Origin: Marinomonas mediterranea MMB-1
GTDB taxonomy: Bacteria; Pseudomonadota; Gammaproteobacteria; Pseudomonadales; Marinomonadaceae
Direction of reading: 5' to 3'
DNA length: 64,000 nt
NCBI RefSeq assembly: GCF_000192865.1
Contig: NC_015276.1
Coordinates: 2,666,001 to 2,730,000, forward strand
Below are positions 8,483-17,356 of the stretch, one piece after another. The notes below the pieces were generated by a model that was not told the DNA's origin, did not search any database, and was given only the letters and a program-made list of their open reading frames with translations. How positions within the stretch are numbered: position 1 is the stretch's first letter; each line of letters begins with the position of its first letter. Made by a program: the position numbers and the translations under genes.

Positions 8483-9730
8483 CTAATGACTGGCGGCCGT
8501 TGCCCCCATTTCGTTTACTTGTCTAAATTCACTAAACCGATCCATCGCGAATGGCGCGATCAAATCAGGGACTTTGCCGCCTGACGCAACGAGTTCGGCC
8601 ATGGTTTTCCCGCATATTGGCGTTGCTTTGAACCCCCATGTGCCCCACCCTGCATCAAGGTAATAATTTTCAACTGGGCTTAACCCCATGATGGGGCTGT
8701 AATCTGAGGTCATATCCGTGATGCCTGCCCACTGTCGCATGAGTTTCAGGTTTGCCATGAACGGGAACATTTCAATTGCGTGAGCGAGTAAGCTTTCTTT
8801 TAAATCTAAGGTCGAACGTGTGTTGTAGAGTGGGTAAGGGTCAGATCCTCCACCAAAGACAATTTCGCCTCGCCCAGTCTGCTGAACATAACAATGCAGT
8901 GCAGACGAACTCACAAGAGGATCAAGAAACGGTTTAACAGGCTGGGTTACCATTGCTTGCAATGGGTAGGTTGTAATGGGCATTTTAATACCTGCCATTC
9001 CCGCCACCAATGAGCTGTGTCCGGCAACGGCTTGAACCACGCATCCACACTGCACCGTACCGCGATTGGTTTTCACGCCAGTGACTTTGCCATTTTCGGT
9101 CAATACGTCAGTCACTTCCGTTAACTGATGCAATTCGACACCGCGTTGCGTCGCCCCTTTTGCGTAACCCCAAGCGACCGCATCATGACGTGCGGTCGCT
9201 CCGTCAATATGCCAAAGCCCTGCTAAAACTGGCATATCCGCTGGGTTCATATTTAGCGTTGGCACCAGTTCTTTAATTTGTTGAGGATCAATCAACTCAG
9301 TCTTACCACCAAAATGCGTGTTCACTTCGGTACGCTGGCGAAACGCTCTGACCGTAGAATCGGTATGAGCCAAGGTTAGCTGACCACGAGATGAATACAT
9401 GATATTGAAGTCAAACTCGTTAGACAGTCCTTGAAATAACTTGACCGATTCGGTGTAAAACTTCACGCCTTCTGACGTCAGATAGTTCGATCGAATCACG
9501 GCAGTATTTCGCGCCGTATTACCACCGCCTAGATACCCTTTCTCTAACACAGCAACGTTGGTAATGCCGTGATATTTAGCAAGGTAATACGCGGTGGCAA
9601 CGCCATGACCGCCACCGCCGATAATAACAACGTCATAGTGCTTTTTAAGTTGCGTGGGCGAAGGAAGGTCTACTTCTTTCTCGAAGGGATAGTCGCTTTT
9701 AAGACCGTATTTCAACAATGAAAATGGCAT
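8483..9730 (-). CDS. soxB: Sarcosine oxidase beta-type subunit (SoxB/MgdA-like)
   Basis: A 415-residue DAO-family flavoprotein that oxidises the N-methyl amino acid. The dinucleotide-binding motif IIGGGGHGVATAYYLAK is at ~36-52. The segment GATARHDAVAWGYA around H182 corresponds to the family region that carries the covalently bound FMN histidine (from family knowledge; the exact residue was not verified). The C-terminal WGTWGFKATPICG closes the FAD site. It lies 15 nt after folD, and the gap of 143 nt to the delta-type gene holds no other gene. It forms one complex with the alpha, delta and gamma proteins. Confidence 0.9.
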   Translation of the reverse strand: MPFSLLKYGLKSDYPFEKEVDLPSPTQLKKHYDVVIIGGGGHGVATAYYLAKYHGITNVAVLEKGYLGGGNTARNTAVIRSNYLTSEGVKFYTESVKLFQGLSNEFDFNIMYSSRGQLTLAHTDSTVRAFRQRTEVNTHFGGKTELIDPQQIKELVPTLNMNPADMPVLAGLWHIDGATARHDAVAWGYAKGATQRGVELHQLTEVTDVLTENGKVTGVKTNRGTVQCGCVVQAVAGHSSLVAGMAGIKMPITTYPLQAMVTQPVKPFLDPLVSSSALHCYVQQTGRGEIVFGGGSDPYPLYNTRSTLDLKESLLAHAIEMFPFMANLKLMRQWAGITDMTSDYSPIMGLSPVENYYLDAGWGTWGFKATPICGKTMAELVASGGKVPDLIAPFAMDRFSEFRQVNEMGATAASH

Positions 9731-9745
9731 AACTTACTTCTCCGT

Positions 9746-10651
9746 TTACGTTCTTATTGGGTCAGAATGCTGGATCTGCATTCGAGCCGCATTGAGAGTA
9801 TTTTGCATAAGACAGGCAATGGTCATTGGACCGACACCACCAGGAACAGGCGTTATGGCAGAAGCAACTTGAGAAACAGACGCAAAATCCACATCCCCAA
9901 CGAGCTTTCTAGCGCCGTCGCTTTCAATGGCGTTGATACCGACATCAATCACCACTGCGCCCGGTTTCACCCAATTTTTTTCTACCAACTGAGGACGACC
10001 CACTGCCGCAATCAAAATGTCGGCTTGTCGACATAATGTTTCGATATCACGAGTGCGCGAATGCACAATAGACACCGTGCAATTTGCTTGCAGCAATAAC
10101 TGAGCGAGCGGCTTACCGACAATATTAGAACGACCAATAACAACCGCGTGCTTGCCTGATAATGCTGCTTCGCCATGAAAGTGTTCTCGCAGCATGATGA
10201 GGCAACCCAAAGGAGTGCAAGGTACTAAACTGTGTTGACCTGCAACCAAACGCCCCACGTTTTGCGGATGAAAACCATCGACGTCTTTTTCAGCCGAAAT
10301 CAACTCGATCACACGCGCTTCCGATAGAGGCTTAGGTAACGGCAGTTGCACTAAAATTCCGTGAACGTCAGCGTCGTTATTGAGTCGCTCAATAAGTTGC
10401 TCAAGCTCATCCTGAGTACAATTTTCAGGTAATTCGTATTTAATCGAATTCAGCCCTGCTTCTTTCGCACGTTTTATCTTGTTGCCTACGTAGACCTTAC
10501 TCGCGGGGTCATCGCCCACGATCACAACCGCTAAACCAGGAATAACATGCTCAGTTTGCTTTAAGGTCGCAACTTGCTTGGCAACGTCGGCGACCAGACG
10601 GTCGGCCATCGCTTTACCGTCAATCCTGTTTTCGTGGTATCTATCACTCAT
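9746..10651 (-). CDS. folD: Bifunctional methylene-THF dehydrogenase/methenyl-THF cyclohydrolase FolD
   Basis: A 301-residue FolD converting 5,10-methylene-THF to 10-formyl-THF with NADP reduction. Family marks include [22 protein letters not shown] with the catalytic lysine region, QLPLP, the [14 protein letters not shown] block, [16 protein letters not shown] (nucleotide binding) and the C-terminal [10 protein letters not shown]. Its place between purU and soxBDAG suggests that it processes methylene-THF made by the alpha subunit rather than serving general biosynthesis. It may be a second, catabolic folD copy in the genome. Confidence 0.95.
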   Translation of the reverse strand: MSDRYHENRIDGKAMADRLVADVAKQVATLKQTEHVIPGLAVVIVGDDPASKVYVGNKIKRAKEAGLNSIKYELPENCTQDELEQLIERLNNDADVHGILVQLPLPKPLSEARVIELISAEKDVDGFHPQNVGRLVAGQHSLVPCTPLGCLIMLREHFHGEAALSGKHAVVIGRSNIVGKPLAQLLLQANCTVSIVHSRTRDIETLCRQADILIAAVGRPQLVEKNWVKPGAVVIDVGINAIESDGARKLVGDVDFASVSQVASAITPVPGGVGPMTIACLMQNTLNAARMQIQHSDPIRT

Positions 10652-10689
10652 ACCGCTTCCTCACTCATCGCTTATGAATATCCACTGCG

Positions 10690-11550
10690 TTATTTGAAAA
10701 CCACGGTTTTATTGCCATACATAAACACTCGATGCTCCAAGTGCATCCGCACTGCGGTTGCTAATGCAACCGTTTCAGTATCTCGACCGACCGCAACTAG
10801 ACGATCCGTTGAATAGGTGTGGTCAACTGGTTGAACGGATTGCTCAATAATCGGTCCCTCGTCTAGATCAGAGGTGACGTAATGCGCCGTTGCGCCAATG
10901 AGCTTAACGCCGCGAACATGCGCCTGATGATACGGCTTCGCCCCTTTAAAACCGGGTAAGAAAGAGTGATGAATATTGATCGCTCGTCCCTGTAGCTGTT
11001 TACACAATGAATCAGACAAAATCTGCATATAACGAGCCAGTACAACAAGGTCAGTTTGTGTTTCTTCGACGACCGCCATTAATGCGGCTTCTTGTTCTGG
11101 CTTGTTGTCTTTTGTCACTGGCAAATGAATAAAACGTATCCCTTCCCGCTCAGCCATTGGGCGCAGATCTTTGTGGTTTGAAACAATCGCTGTAATGTCC
11201 ATTCTCAGCTCACCCTTACGATGGCGGTAAAGCAAGTCATCGAGACAATGATCAAACTTACTGACCATCAAGAGCACTTTTACCGGCTCGCCCATATCGT
11301 AGATGTTCCAATCCATGTTGAACTTAGTGACCTGATCGTCTAACCCGGCACGAATACTGTCGATGGTGTTGTCATCCGATTCGATTTTGCATAAAGCTCT
11401 CATGAAAAAGCGCTGCGTTTCCTCATCGTCGTATTGATGCATTTCGGATATATAACAGCCATGCTCAGCCAAATACGTGGACACCGTCGCCACAATTCCA
11501 CTTGTTGCATAGCATGAGGCTTTCAGCACAAACTCTTTTGGGTGAGACAT
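10690..11550 (-). CDS. purU: Formyltetrahydrofolate deformylase PurU
   Basis: A 286-residue enzyme releasing formate and THF from 10-formyl-THF. An N-terminal ACT-type domain (~1-80) is followed by the formyltransferase-fold domain with INIHHSFLPGFKGA, the YHQAHVRGVKLIGATAHYV block and the catalytic DLDEGPIIEQ. The ATG at 11550 is chosen over one five codons upstream because GGAGAAG sits 6 nt before it. It is the first gene of the folD-soxBDAG operon. With FolD it completes a one-carbon sink that regenerates free THF for the methyl-accepting oxidase. Confidence 0.95.
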   Translation of the reverse strand: MSHPKEFVLKASCYATSGIVATVSTYLAEHGCYISEMHQYDDEETQRFFMRALCKIESDDNTIDSIRAGLDDQVTKFNMDWNIYDMGEPVKVLLMVSKFDHCLDDLLYRHRKGELRMDITAIVSNHKDLRPMAEREGIRFIHLPVTKDNKPEQEAALMAVVEETQTDLVVLARYMQILSDSLCKQLQGRAINIHHSFLPGFKGAKPYHQAHVRGVKLIGATAHYVTSDLDEGPIIEQSVQPVDHTYSTDRLVAVGRDTETVALATAVRMHLEHRVFMYGNKTVVFK

Positions 11551-11595
11551 GAAACACTTCTCCATTAATTCAAATATAAATTTTATCTACTTATA

Positions 11596-11631
11596 TGAAT
11601 TTAAATATCAATAAATAGCGTTTTAAATTCA
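11596..11631. promoter_or_regulatory. Inverted repeat in the purU-iclR divergent promoter region
   Basis: TGAATTTAAA (11596-11605) and TTTAAATTCA (11622-11631) form a perfect 10-bp inverted repeat with 16 nt between the arms. It sits in the AT-rich gap between purU and the divergent IclR gene, the usual place for an IclR-type operator. Binding by this regulator is inferred. Confidence 0.45.
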
Positions 11632-11747
11632 GACTTAACTTCAATATATTTAATTAATTTCTATTTTGAAAACAAAATAATGATTTTTTGTTTTTTTATA
11701 GTTAGATTATACAAATGTGAAAAATAGATTCTTATACGGAGAAAAAA

Positions 11748-12518
11748 TTGACCAATTCATCCGACAACAAGGTTCCTGATTACTATGTGCCCGCCTTAGC
11801 GAGAGGGCTTCAGATTATTGAAATGTTCGACAAAGAAAATCGAATATTGAGCACCCAAGATTTCGCTGAACATCTGGGTGTTAGTGCCTCATCAACGTAT
11901 CGCATCATTCAGACACTTTTGGACATGGGCTATTTAAAGAAAGTGACCCGAAATGCTTATGAGCTTGGCCCACAAGTCGTATCACGAGGGTTCGCTTTTT
12001 TAGCGGGAAAGGATTTAGTCGACATTGCGGCACCACATCTAAACGCTTTGCGAGATAACACCTCAATCTCTTGCCATTTGGCGATTAGAGAAGGGCTCGA
12101 TACCATTTATATTTATCGGGCACAGGCTGCACAGCGTTTGTCCGTCAACATGCCTGTTGGCGCTCGACTGCCCTGCCATACGAATGCAATGGGGCGATTA
12201 CTGCTACAGCAGCTCAGTGAGATTGAGTTCAACGCAATGTACCAAACGCTTCAACTAGACCGCTATCCTGGGCCACACCCACAAACCTTGCCAGAACTAA
12301 AAGCATTACTGAAAAAAGAATGGGCGCAGGGGTATTCCAGTAACCGTTCGGACAATGCAACGGCGATTGCTGTTCCAGTCACCAACTACTTAGGAAAAAC
12401 CATCGCTGCCATTAATATTTCAGGAGCGGATCAAGTGATGAATAATCAGGATCAATTTGAAGAAGCGAAACAGCAACTCATAGAAACAGCTCAAGCCATT
12501 TCAAAAGAAGCGCCTTAA
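11748..12518 (+). CDS. IclR-family transcriptional regulator
   Basis: A 256-residue IclR regulator. The winged helix-turn-helix lies at ~13-75 (ALARGLQIIEMF, then STQDFAEHLGVSASSTYRII and LLDMGYLKK). The effector domain occupies ~85-252 (CHTNAMGRLLL and GYSSNRSDNATAIAVPV). No ATG is available; translation starts at TTG 11748, with CGGAGA just upstream. It is divergent from purU and so is the likely regulator of the purU-folD-soxBDAG operon. The effector is unknown; an N-methyl amino acid would fit. Confidence 0.9.
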   Translation: MTNSSDNKVPDYYVPALARGLQIIEMFDKENRILSTQDFAEHLGVSASSTYRIIQTLLDMGYLKKVTRNAYELGPQVVSRGFAFLAGKDLVDIAAPHLNALRDNTSISCHLAIREGLDTIYIYRAQAAQRLSVNMPVGARLPCHTNAMGRLLLQQLSEIEFNAMYQTLQLDRYPGPHPQTLPELKALLKKEWAQGYSSNRSDNATAIAVPVTNYLGKTIAAINISGADQVMNNQDQFEEAKQQLIETAQAISKEAP

Positions 12519-12603
12519 CTTAGGCGAAGATAGGCTAGAAAGTTTAATAAACCGAACTTAGAAATAACAAGATGAGAGACGAACATCCGTGTTCGAAAGA
12601 ACA

Positions 12604-12813
12604 TTATGATTTGGCAAGCTGAATAGATTTTAATGGAAAAGGGAATTTCACTGCTTTCACAAGCGCTCTTCCGATGCCATAAGCACCCGCTTTGATCCAC
12701 TTAGCGAACAACAAATGCGCTTCTAACTGCGCATTAAAGAAGTCCAGCTCAATATCAGAAGCGTGAGCGTTAGATTTTGGTTTAGCAATGAAGTAATCGT
12801 TATTTAGGTTCAT
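12604..12813 (-). CDS. Small hypothetical protein
   Basis: A 69-residue protein of unknown family. ATG 12813 is preferred over the frame's earlier start because GGAG lies 6 nt before it. The N-terminal half is polar, and the rest is helical with an amphipathic, basic end (KAGAYGIGRALVKAVKFPFP). The general shape resembles the small basic DUF1127-like proteins of proteobacteria, but I see no diagnostic motif. It lies convergent to the iclR gene and alone between two operons. Confidence 0.5.
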   Translation of the reverse strand: MNLNNDYFIAKPKSNAHASDIELDFFNAQLEAHLLFAKWIKAGAYGIGRALVKAVKFPFPLKSIQLAKS

Positions 12814-13013
12814 GTGTGGCTCCAATAAAGTTAATAGGTAATTGGAGACGATCATATCTGTGAAAAATATGTCTGCTCTCGTATTTATTAAGGCAAATGA
12901 TAGAGATAGACAATCAATATAACAAACGATATAAACTTAAGTAATTGATTAGTTTTTTTCATCCTTACGATATTTTGACGGTATAAATACCGCTGACCTT
13001 CTGATTTAAAATA

Positions 13014-13043
13014 AAAATGCCTCAACAAATGTGAGGCATTTTT
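13014..13043 (-). terminator. Rho-independent terminator after the aldehyde dehydrogenase gene
   Basis: AAAATGCCTCA / TGAGGCATTTT form a strong hairpin flanked by A and T runs. It lies about 50 nt beyond the stop of the minus-strand ring-cleavage operon and could act in both directions. Confidence 0.8.
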
Positions 13044-13090
13044 ATCTAATCGTTATTGTCTTGATAGCTCTAAAATAACAAGCTCTTACC

Positions 13091-14581
13091 TTAACGCATT
13101 ACAAACGGATTACCCATTGGTTCGCTAGAGGTACTGATCCAAGTCGTGCGGACACGAATGTAATCTTGAATGGCTTGAACCCCCGCTTCGCGTCCATATC
13201 CAGACTGATTAACACCGCCAAAAGGAGCAATCGGAGAAACAGCACGATAGGTATTGACCCAGCAAATCCCCGACTGGATCTTTTGTGACACTCTCATTGC
13301 ACGCGCTAAATTTTCAGTAAAGAGACCTGACCCCAAACCGAACTTCGATGCATTCGCCAACGTAATCGCTTCTTCCTCTGAATCAAAACACACAATAGAC
13401 ATAACAGGGCCAAACATCTCAACCGTCAGCGTTTCAATGTCGTTATGAGGGCACTCTACGATCGTCGGCGCGAAATAATGCCCTGATCCTAACTCAGGTA
13501 AGCTTGTTCCACCAGCCAGTATGTTCGCGCCCTGCTCAATGGCTTTCGCCAAGGTTTCTTCAATAAGCCGCACTTGAGCAAGAGTACAAAGTGGCCCGAT
13601 ATGAGAAGACGGTTCTAATGGGTTCCCAACCACCACTTGCTCCGCTTGTTGCTTAAGCGTTTCGAGTACCTTGGTGTAAATCCCTTTTTGAATATAAACC
13701 CTTGAGCCCGCCACACAAGACTGCCCCGATGCCCCAAAATTACCCGCAATAATGCCGTTAACTGCGCTCTCTAAGTTAGCATCGTCAAACACAATAATAG
13801 GCGACTTCCCGCCAAGCTCTAACGAGGTCACTGCAAAATTGTTAGCCGTATTTCGAACTACGTGTTTTGCTGTCTCTGGCCCGCCAGTAAAAGCAAGGCG
13901 ATCAATATCAGGATGAGAGGTCAACGGAATGGCACACCCTTCTGCATCGCCCGTGATAACGGAAACCACACCATCAGGAAAGCCTGCTTCGCTAATCAGT
14001 TTGGCAAACTCAAGTATCGCCGCTGGTGCTACTTCCGACGCCTTGATGATCACCGAACAGCCAGCCGCCAGTGCAGGCGCGAGCTTCGTTGCCGTTAAAA
14101 ACATTTGTGCGTTCCACGGCACGACCGCAGCAACAACACCAATAGGCTCTGGCTTCGTAAAGACATGCATATCCGGTTTATCAATCGGTAATGTCTGCCC
14201 CTCAATTTTGTCCGCTAAGCCTGCGTAGTAGCGGTAATAGTTGGCGACGTATTTCGCCTGAGTCACCGTTTCAGCGGCAAGCTTACCACTGTCGGTTGTT
14301 TCGATTTCGCCTAGCGTCTTCGCATGCTCTTCAAGCAAATCAGCTAGCTTAAACATCAAGTCTGCCCGTTGCGTTTGCGTGAAGCCCCCCCATTCAGGTG
14401 CGGACAGTACACGACGTGCAGCACAAACGGCTTTATCCACGTCCTCAGATTCAGCACAAGCAAAAGTCGCCCATGGCTCACCCGTAGCCGGGTTATACGT
14501 TTCCATTACCCGATTGTTTGCCCCTTCGACCCATTGACCGTCGATCAGCAATGGATAGTGAGGTTGTTCTTGGTTAACCAT
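13091..14581 (-). CDS. Aldehyde dehydrogenase of the ring-cleavage cluster (TgnC-like role)
   Basis: A 496-residue NAD(P)-dependent aldehyde dehydrogenase. The general base E255 (LELGGKSP) and catalytic cysteine C289 (GQSC) are present, and PWN at 155-157 is the conserved coenzyme-site motif. ATG 14581 is preferred to an earlier start because a purine-rich GAGGAAGGG precedes it and the upstream gene ends at 14592. It is the last gene of the five-gene operon. In the trigonelline pathway TgnC oxidises the ring-opened (N-methylformamido)methylene intermediate. The same job is inferred here from neighbours; oxidation of another semialdehyde is possible. Confidence 0.85.
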   Translation of the reverse strand: MVNQEQPHYPLLIDGQWVEGANNRVMETYNPATGEPWATFACAESEDVDKAVCAARRVLSAPEWGGFTQTQRADLMFKLADLLEEHAKTLGEIETTDSGKLAAETVTQAKYVANYYRYYAGLADKIEGQTLPIDKPDMHVFTKPEPIGVVAAVVPWNAQMFLTATKLAPALAAGCSVIIKASEVAPAAILEFAKLISEAGFPDGVVSVITGDAEGCAIPLTSHPDIDRLAFTGGPETAKHVVRNTANNFAVTSLELGGKSPIIVFDDANLESAVNGIIAGNFGASGQSCVAGSRVYIQKGIYTKVLETLKQQAEQVVVGNPLEPSSHIGPLCTLAQVRLIEETLAKAIEQGANILAGGTSLPELGSGHYFAPTIVECPHNDIETLTVEMFGPVMSIVCFDSEEEAITLANASKFGLGSGLFTENLARAMRVSQKIQSGICWVNTYRAVSPIAPFGGVNQSGYGREAGVQAIQDYIRVRTTWISTSSEPMGNPFVMR

Positions 14582-14591
14582 ATCCCTTCCT

Positions 14592-15626
14592 CTAGTTAAA
14601 TGCCGGCATGACTTCGTCAACAAAGCGACGTAATGACGCTTCTTTTTCAGCGCGGCTCATACTCGAATCGGACCAATAGGAAAACTCGTCATAACCTAAT
14701 GCTTCATAGTGCTTCAAACGTTCAATAATTTGCTCTGACGTCCCAATCATTAAGTCCTTACGAATGGCGTCCTTCTTATAGAAAGGATGATTATCTATTT
14801 CAGACTGAGACAAGGGCTCAATTAGACCGTGGCTAATTGGTCGCTCATTTTTAAACCATGCGCCAAAATAGCAGTAGAACTCATGCAATTTAGTGGCAGC
14901 TCGATCTAATTCCGCTTCGTCGTTTGCAACATAAGCATGCTGAAGAATCATAATTTTAGTACGCTGATCAAACTTTTCGCATGCTTCGTTGTACTTAGCA
15001 ATTAATGTTTCCACTTCATCAAGCCCTTGCCACAATGGCGTTACTTGAACATTACAGTGGTTGCTAACGGCAAACTCATGACTGTTAATATCGCGCGCTG
15101 CGACCCAAATAGGTGGACCATTTGGTGTGAGTGGCTTAGGTGCTGATGTTGTTTTCGGAAACTTATAGTGTTTACTGTCCTGAGTATGATCACCTTCCCA
15201 TAACCCTTTGATGGCAGGCACCATCTCACGTAGACATTCGCCTGCTTCCCAAGCGTCGATCCCACCTTGTACCATGCGCTCATATTCAAATGCATAAGCA
15301 CCACGCGCTATACCAAGTTCCAAACGCCCTTGTGTGACAATGTCGGTCATCGCTGCTTCACCAGCAAGTTTTATCGGATTCCAATACGGTGCAACGATGG
15401 TTCCCGTACCTAGACGCACATTTTTCGTGCGGTGAGCTAAGTCGATTAAGTTCAAAAATGGGTTCGGTGCGATGGTAAAGTCCATACCATGATGCTCTCC
15501 TGTCCATATTGTACTCATTCCGCCCTCATCGGCGATTTGACATAAGGAGATAAACTCCTCGTATAGATCTTGCTGACGTTGCTGCTCATCAACACGCTCC
15601 ATATGAGCAAAAAGGGAAAACTTCAT
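14592..15626 (-). CDS. Luciferase-like flavin-dependent monooxygenase, oxygenase component (TgnB-like)
   Basis: A 344-residue LLM-class protein using reduced flavin and O2. Family features include the N-terminal strand MKFSLFAHMER, TIWTGEHHG, NVRLGTGTIVAPYWNPIKLAGEAAM, GRLELGIARGAYAFEY and PPIWVAARD. It overlaps the flavin reductase gene by 4 bp (ATGA), so the two are translationally coupled as a two-component monooxygenase. TgnB of Acinetobacter baylyi, which opens the trigonelline ring, is this type of enzyme. The proposed substrate, an N-methylated pyridinium such as trigonelline or homarine, rests on gene context. Other LLM substrates cannot be excluded. Confidence 0.85.
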   Translation of the reverse strand: MKFSLFAHMERVDEQQRQQDLYEEFISLCQIADEGGMSTIWTGEHHGMDFTIAPNPFLNLIDLAHRTKNVRLGTGTIVAPYWNPIKLAGEAAMTDIVTQGRLELGIARGAYAFEYERMVQGGIDAWEAGECLREMVPAIKGLWEGDHTQDSKHYKFPKTTSAPKPLTPNGPPIWVAARDINSHEFAVSNHCNVQVTPLWQGLDEVETLIAKYNEACEKFDQRTKIMILQHAYVANDEAELDRAATKLHEFYCYFGAWFKNERPISHGLIEPLSQSEIDNHPFYKKDAIRKDLMIGTSEQIIERLKHYEALGYDEFSYWSDSSMSRAEKEASLRRFVDEVMPAFN

Positions 15627-16531
15627 CGCACCTCTCCTTCTTTTTCATTACCTATATACAATCGAAATACGCCGTTCTGTTTCTCTTCTACGTAGCGAGA
15701 CACCATAGATTCGATGTCAGAGGAGGCAAAATCAGCGCCAGTTAACTTGTCAAAATGAATAAATTCAAAATCTTCTAATTCGCATTGCGAGCTTGCTTCA
15801 GCGCGATAATACGCACTGAAATAACCGGAGTTATTCTTTTCATACACTGAAAAAACTTGTCCAACTTGAGCATGGATACCTAGCTCACTGAAATAGTCTT
15901 TTAATGAGGATTGAGATGAACGACCAAATGACATCAGAGTCTCAGGCAATCGATAGCCGTCCGCCGTCTTTTGAAGCAATAGCGCGTCATTGTGCTCGAT
16001 CAAACTGCCGACTTGAGCGATCGCTGCGCCCGTCACGTCTTCCGCTTTATGCTCTCTACTTAGGCTAAAATACCCACCTTTTGCATACCCTAACCCCAGC
16101 TTTTCAGACGTTGAAAACGCGTCCACTTTACCGATCAAAAGCAAATGATCACCCGCTGGTACCTTTTGATAAGATGAGCAGGAAAAGTGCGTTACGGCGC
16201 CATCGATCAGAGGCGTACCAAATTCGTCTTCATGCCAAGGCACCTCAGCAAAACGGTCGCCTTTCGATCCGGCGAATATATTCGAGGCATCTTGCTGATC
16301 TTCTGACAAAATGCTCACCGCAAAATGGTCACATGATTCAAACACATCGTAGCTGGATAACTTAGTCGCCGGACACACAAGCAACAAAGGCGGGTCCATT
16401 GAAACAGAAGTAAAAGAGTTAGCAGTAAATCCGACTTTTTCCCCGCTTTTACTGACCGCTGTGACGATGGTCACTCCTGTCATAAACGAGCCAAAAGCAT
16501 TACGTAGTTCGCGTACATCAAAATCACTCAT
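15623..16531 (-). CDS. Flavin reductase with C-terminal extension (TgnA-like reductase component)
   Basis: A 302-residue protein. The N-terminal ~160 residues are an HpaC/DIM6-type flavin reductase (ELRNAFGSFMTGVTIVTA, GFTANSFTSVSMDPPLLLV, and DHLLLIGKVDAF near 130). It would supply reduced flavin to the adjacent oxygenase. The remaining ~130 residues are unusual for short-chain flavin reductases. They look like a degenerate NUDIX-type fold (LIEHNDALLLQKTADGYRLP, then SLKDYFSELG) without a clear NUDIX box. The gene is 9 nt downstream of the hydrolase gene and overlaps the oxygenase gene. Confidence 0.85.
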   Translation of the reverse strand: MSDFDVRELRNAFGSFMTGVTIVTAVSKSGEKVGFTANSFTSVSMDPPLLLVCPATKLSSYDVFESCDHFAVSILSEDQQDASNIFAGSKGDRFAEVPWHEDEFGTPLIDGAVTHFSCSSYQKVPAGDHLLLIGKVDAFSTSEKLGLGYAKGGYFSLSREHKAEDVTGAAIAQVGSLIEHNDALLLQKTADGYRLPETLMSFGRSSQSSLKDYFSELGIHAQVGQVFSVYEKNNSGYFSAYYRAEASSQCELEDFEFIHFDKLTGADFASSDIESMVSRYVEEKQNGVFRLYIGNEKEGEVR

Positions 16532-16540
16532 AAAAACCTC

Positions 16541-17356
16541 CTATGCTGGGCTAAAACAGCGCTTAGAGAATTCAATCAATAATGGATTTATTTCACCGGG
16601 ATGCGTCATCGGGGCCATGTGTTTTGCTTGTTCAACAATATGAAGCTGGCCATGCGGGCAACGCTGTGCCATCGCTTCGGACATCAATGGCGACGAGTTT
16701 GGATCACCTTCACCGGTTACAAACAAAGCAGGCATATTCATGGCCGCTAAATCCTTATCGTCCGGTCCATCATTCATGCAGAACACTTCGTATGCTTGCT
16801 GATAACCCTCAACAGACACTTGGGTTAACCATTCTGTGCACAGCCTTGCATGATCGACATCGCGCCCAATCAAAGGGAAATCAAACCAACGCTTAACGGG
16901 TGCGGTGACATCAGGGTCGACACTGCCTTCCTTGATGCTTTTCACTCGATCTATCACGGCGCGCTTTGCGGAATCGGAGCGTCGATAAACAGAATTGAGT
17001 GCGATCACGCCACGGCACCTTTTGGGAAAACGAAAGCCATAATTCAGTGCAATCATCGATCCCATTGAATGACCAGCAATCACAACAGGCTGATCAATTA
17101 TCTCGTCAATCCAAGCGGCAATTTCATCGGTGTACCCGTCAATATCAGTGCAACCTGGCATCAAAGCACTGCTTCCGTGACCCGGCATATCCACCGCATA
17201 TACGGTAAAGTGAGCAGACAACGCCTCCATTTGCTCAAGCCACGCTTCAAGCCGGAGACCCACACCATGAATTAAAACCAAAGGCTGACCTTGCCCCATT
17301 ACGACATATGCCAACCCGTTAGCGGATTTAAACCGCTGCGGGGTTTTCAATGTCAT
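16541..17356 (-). CDS. Alpha/beta hydrolase of the ring-cleavage cluster (TgnD-like role)
   Basis: A 271-residue alpha/beta hydrolase. The nucleophile elbow is GHSMGS, with Ser97. The oxyanion region is LIHGVG and the likely catalytic histidine lies in EQAKHMAPM near the end. The gene overlaps the upstream AA_synth gene by 29 nt. In trigonelline breakdown an alpha/beta hydrolase, TgnD, splits (N-methylformamido)methylene-succinate to succinate semialdehyde, formate, methylamine and CO2. The related vitamin B6 route uses a similar enzyme. The role here is inferred from this precedent and the operon. Confidence 0.8.
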   Translation of the reverse strand: MTLKTPQRFKSANGLAYVVMGQGQPLVLIHGVGLRLEAWLEQMEALSAHFTVYAVDMPGHGSSALMPGCTDIDGYTDEIAAWIDEIIDQPVVIAGHSMGSMIALNYGFRFPKRCRGVIALNSVYRRSDSAKRAVIDRVKSIKEGSVDPDVTAPVKRWFDFPLIGRDVDHARLCTEWLTQVSVEGYQQAYEVFCMNDGPDDKDLAAMNMPALFVTGEGDPNSSPLMSEAMAQRCPHGQLHIVEQAKHMAPMTHPGEINPLLIEFSKRCFSPA

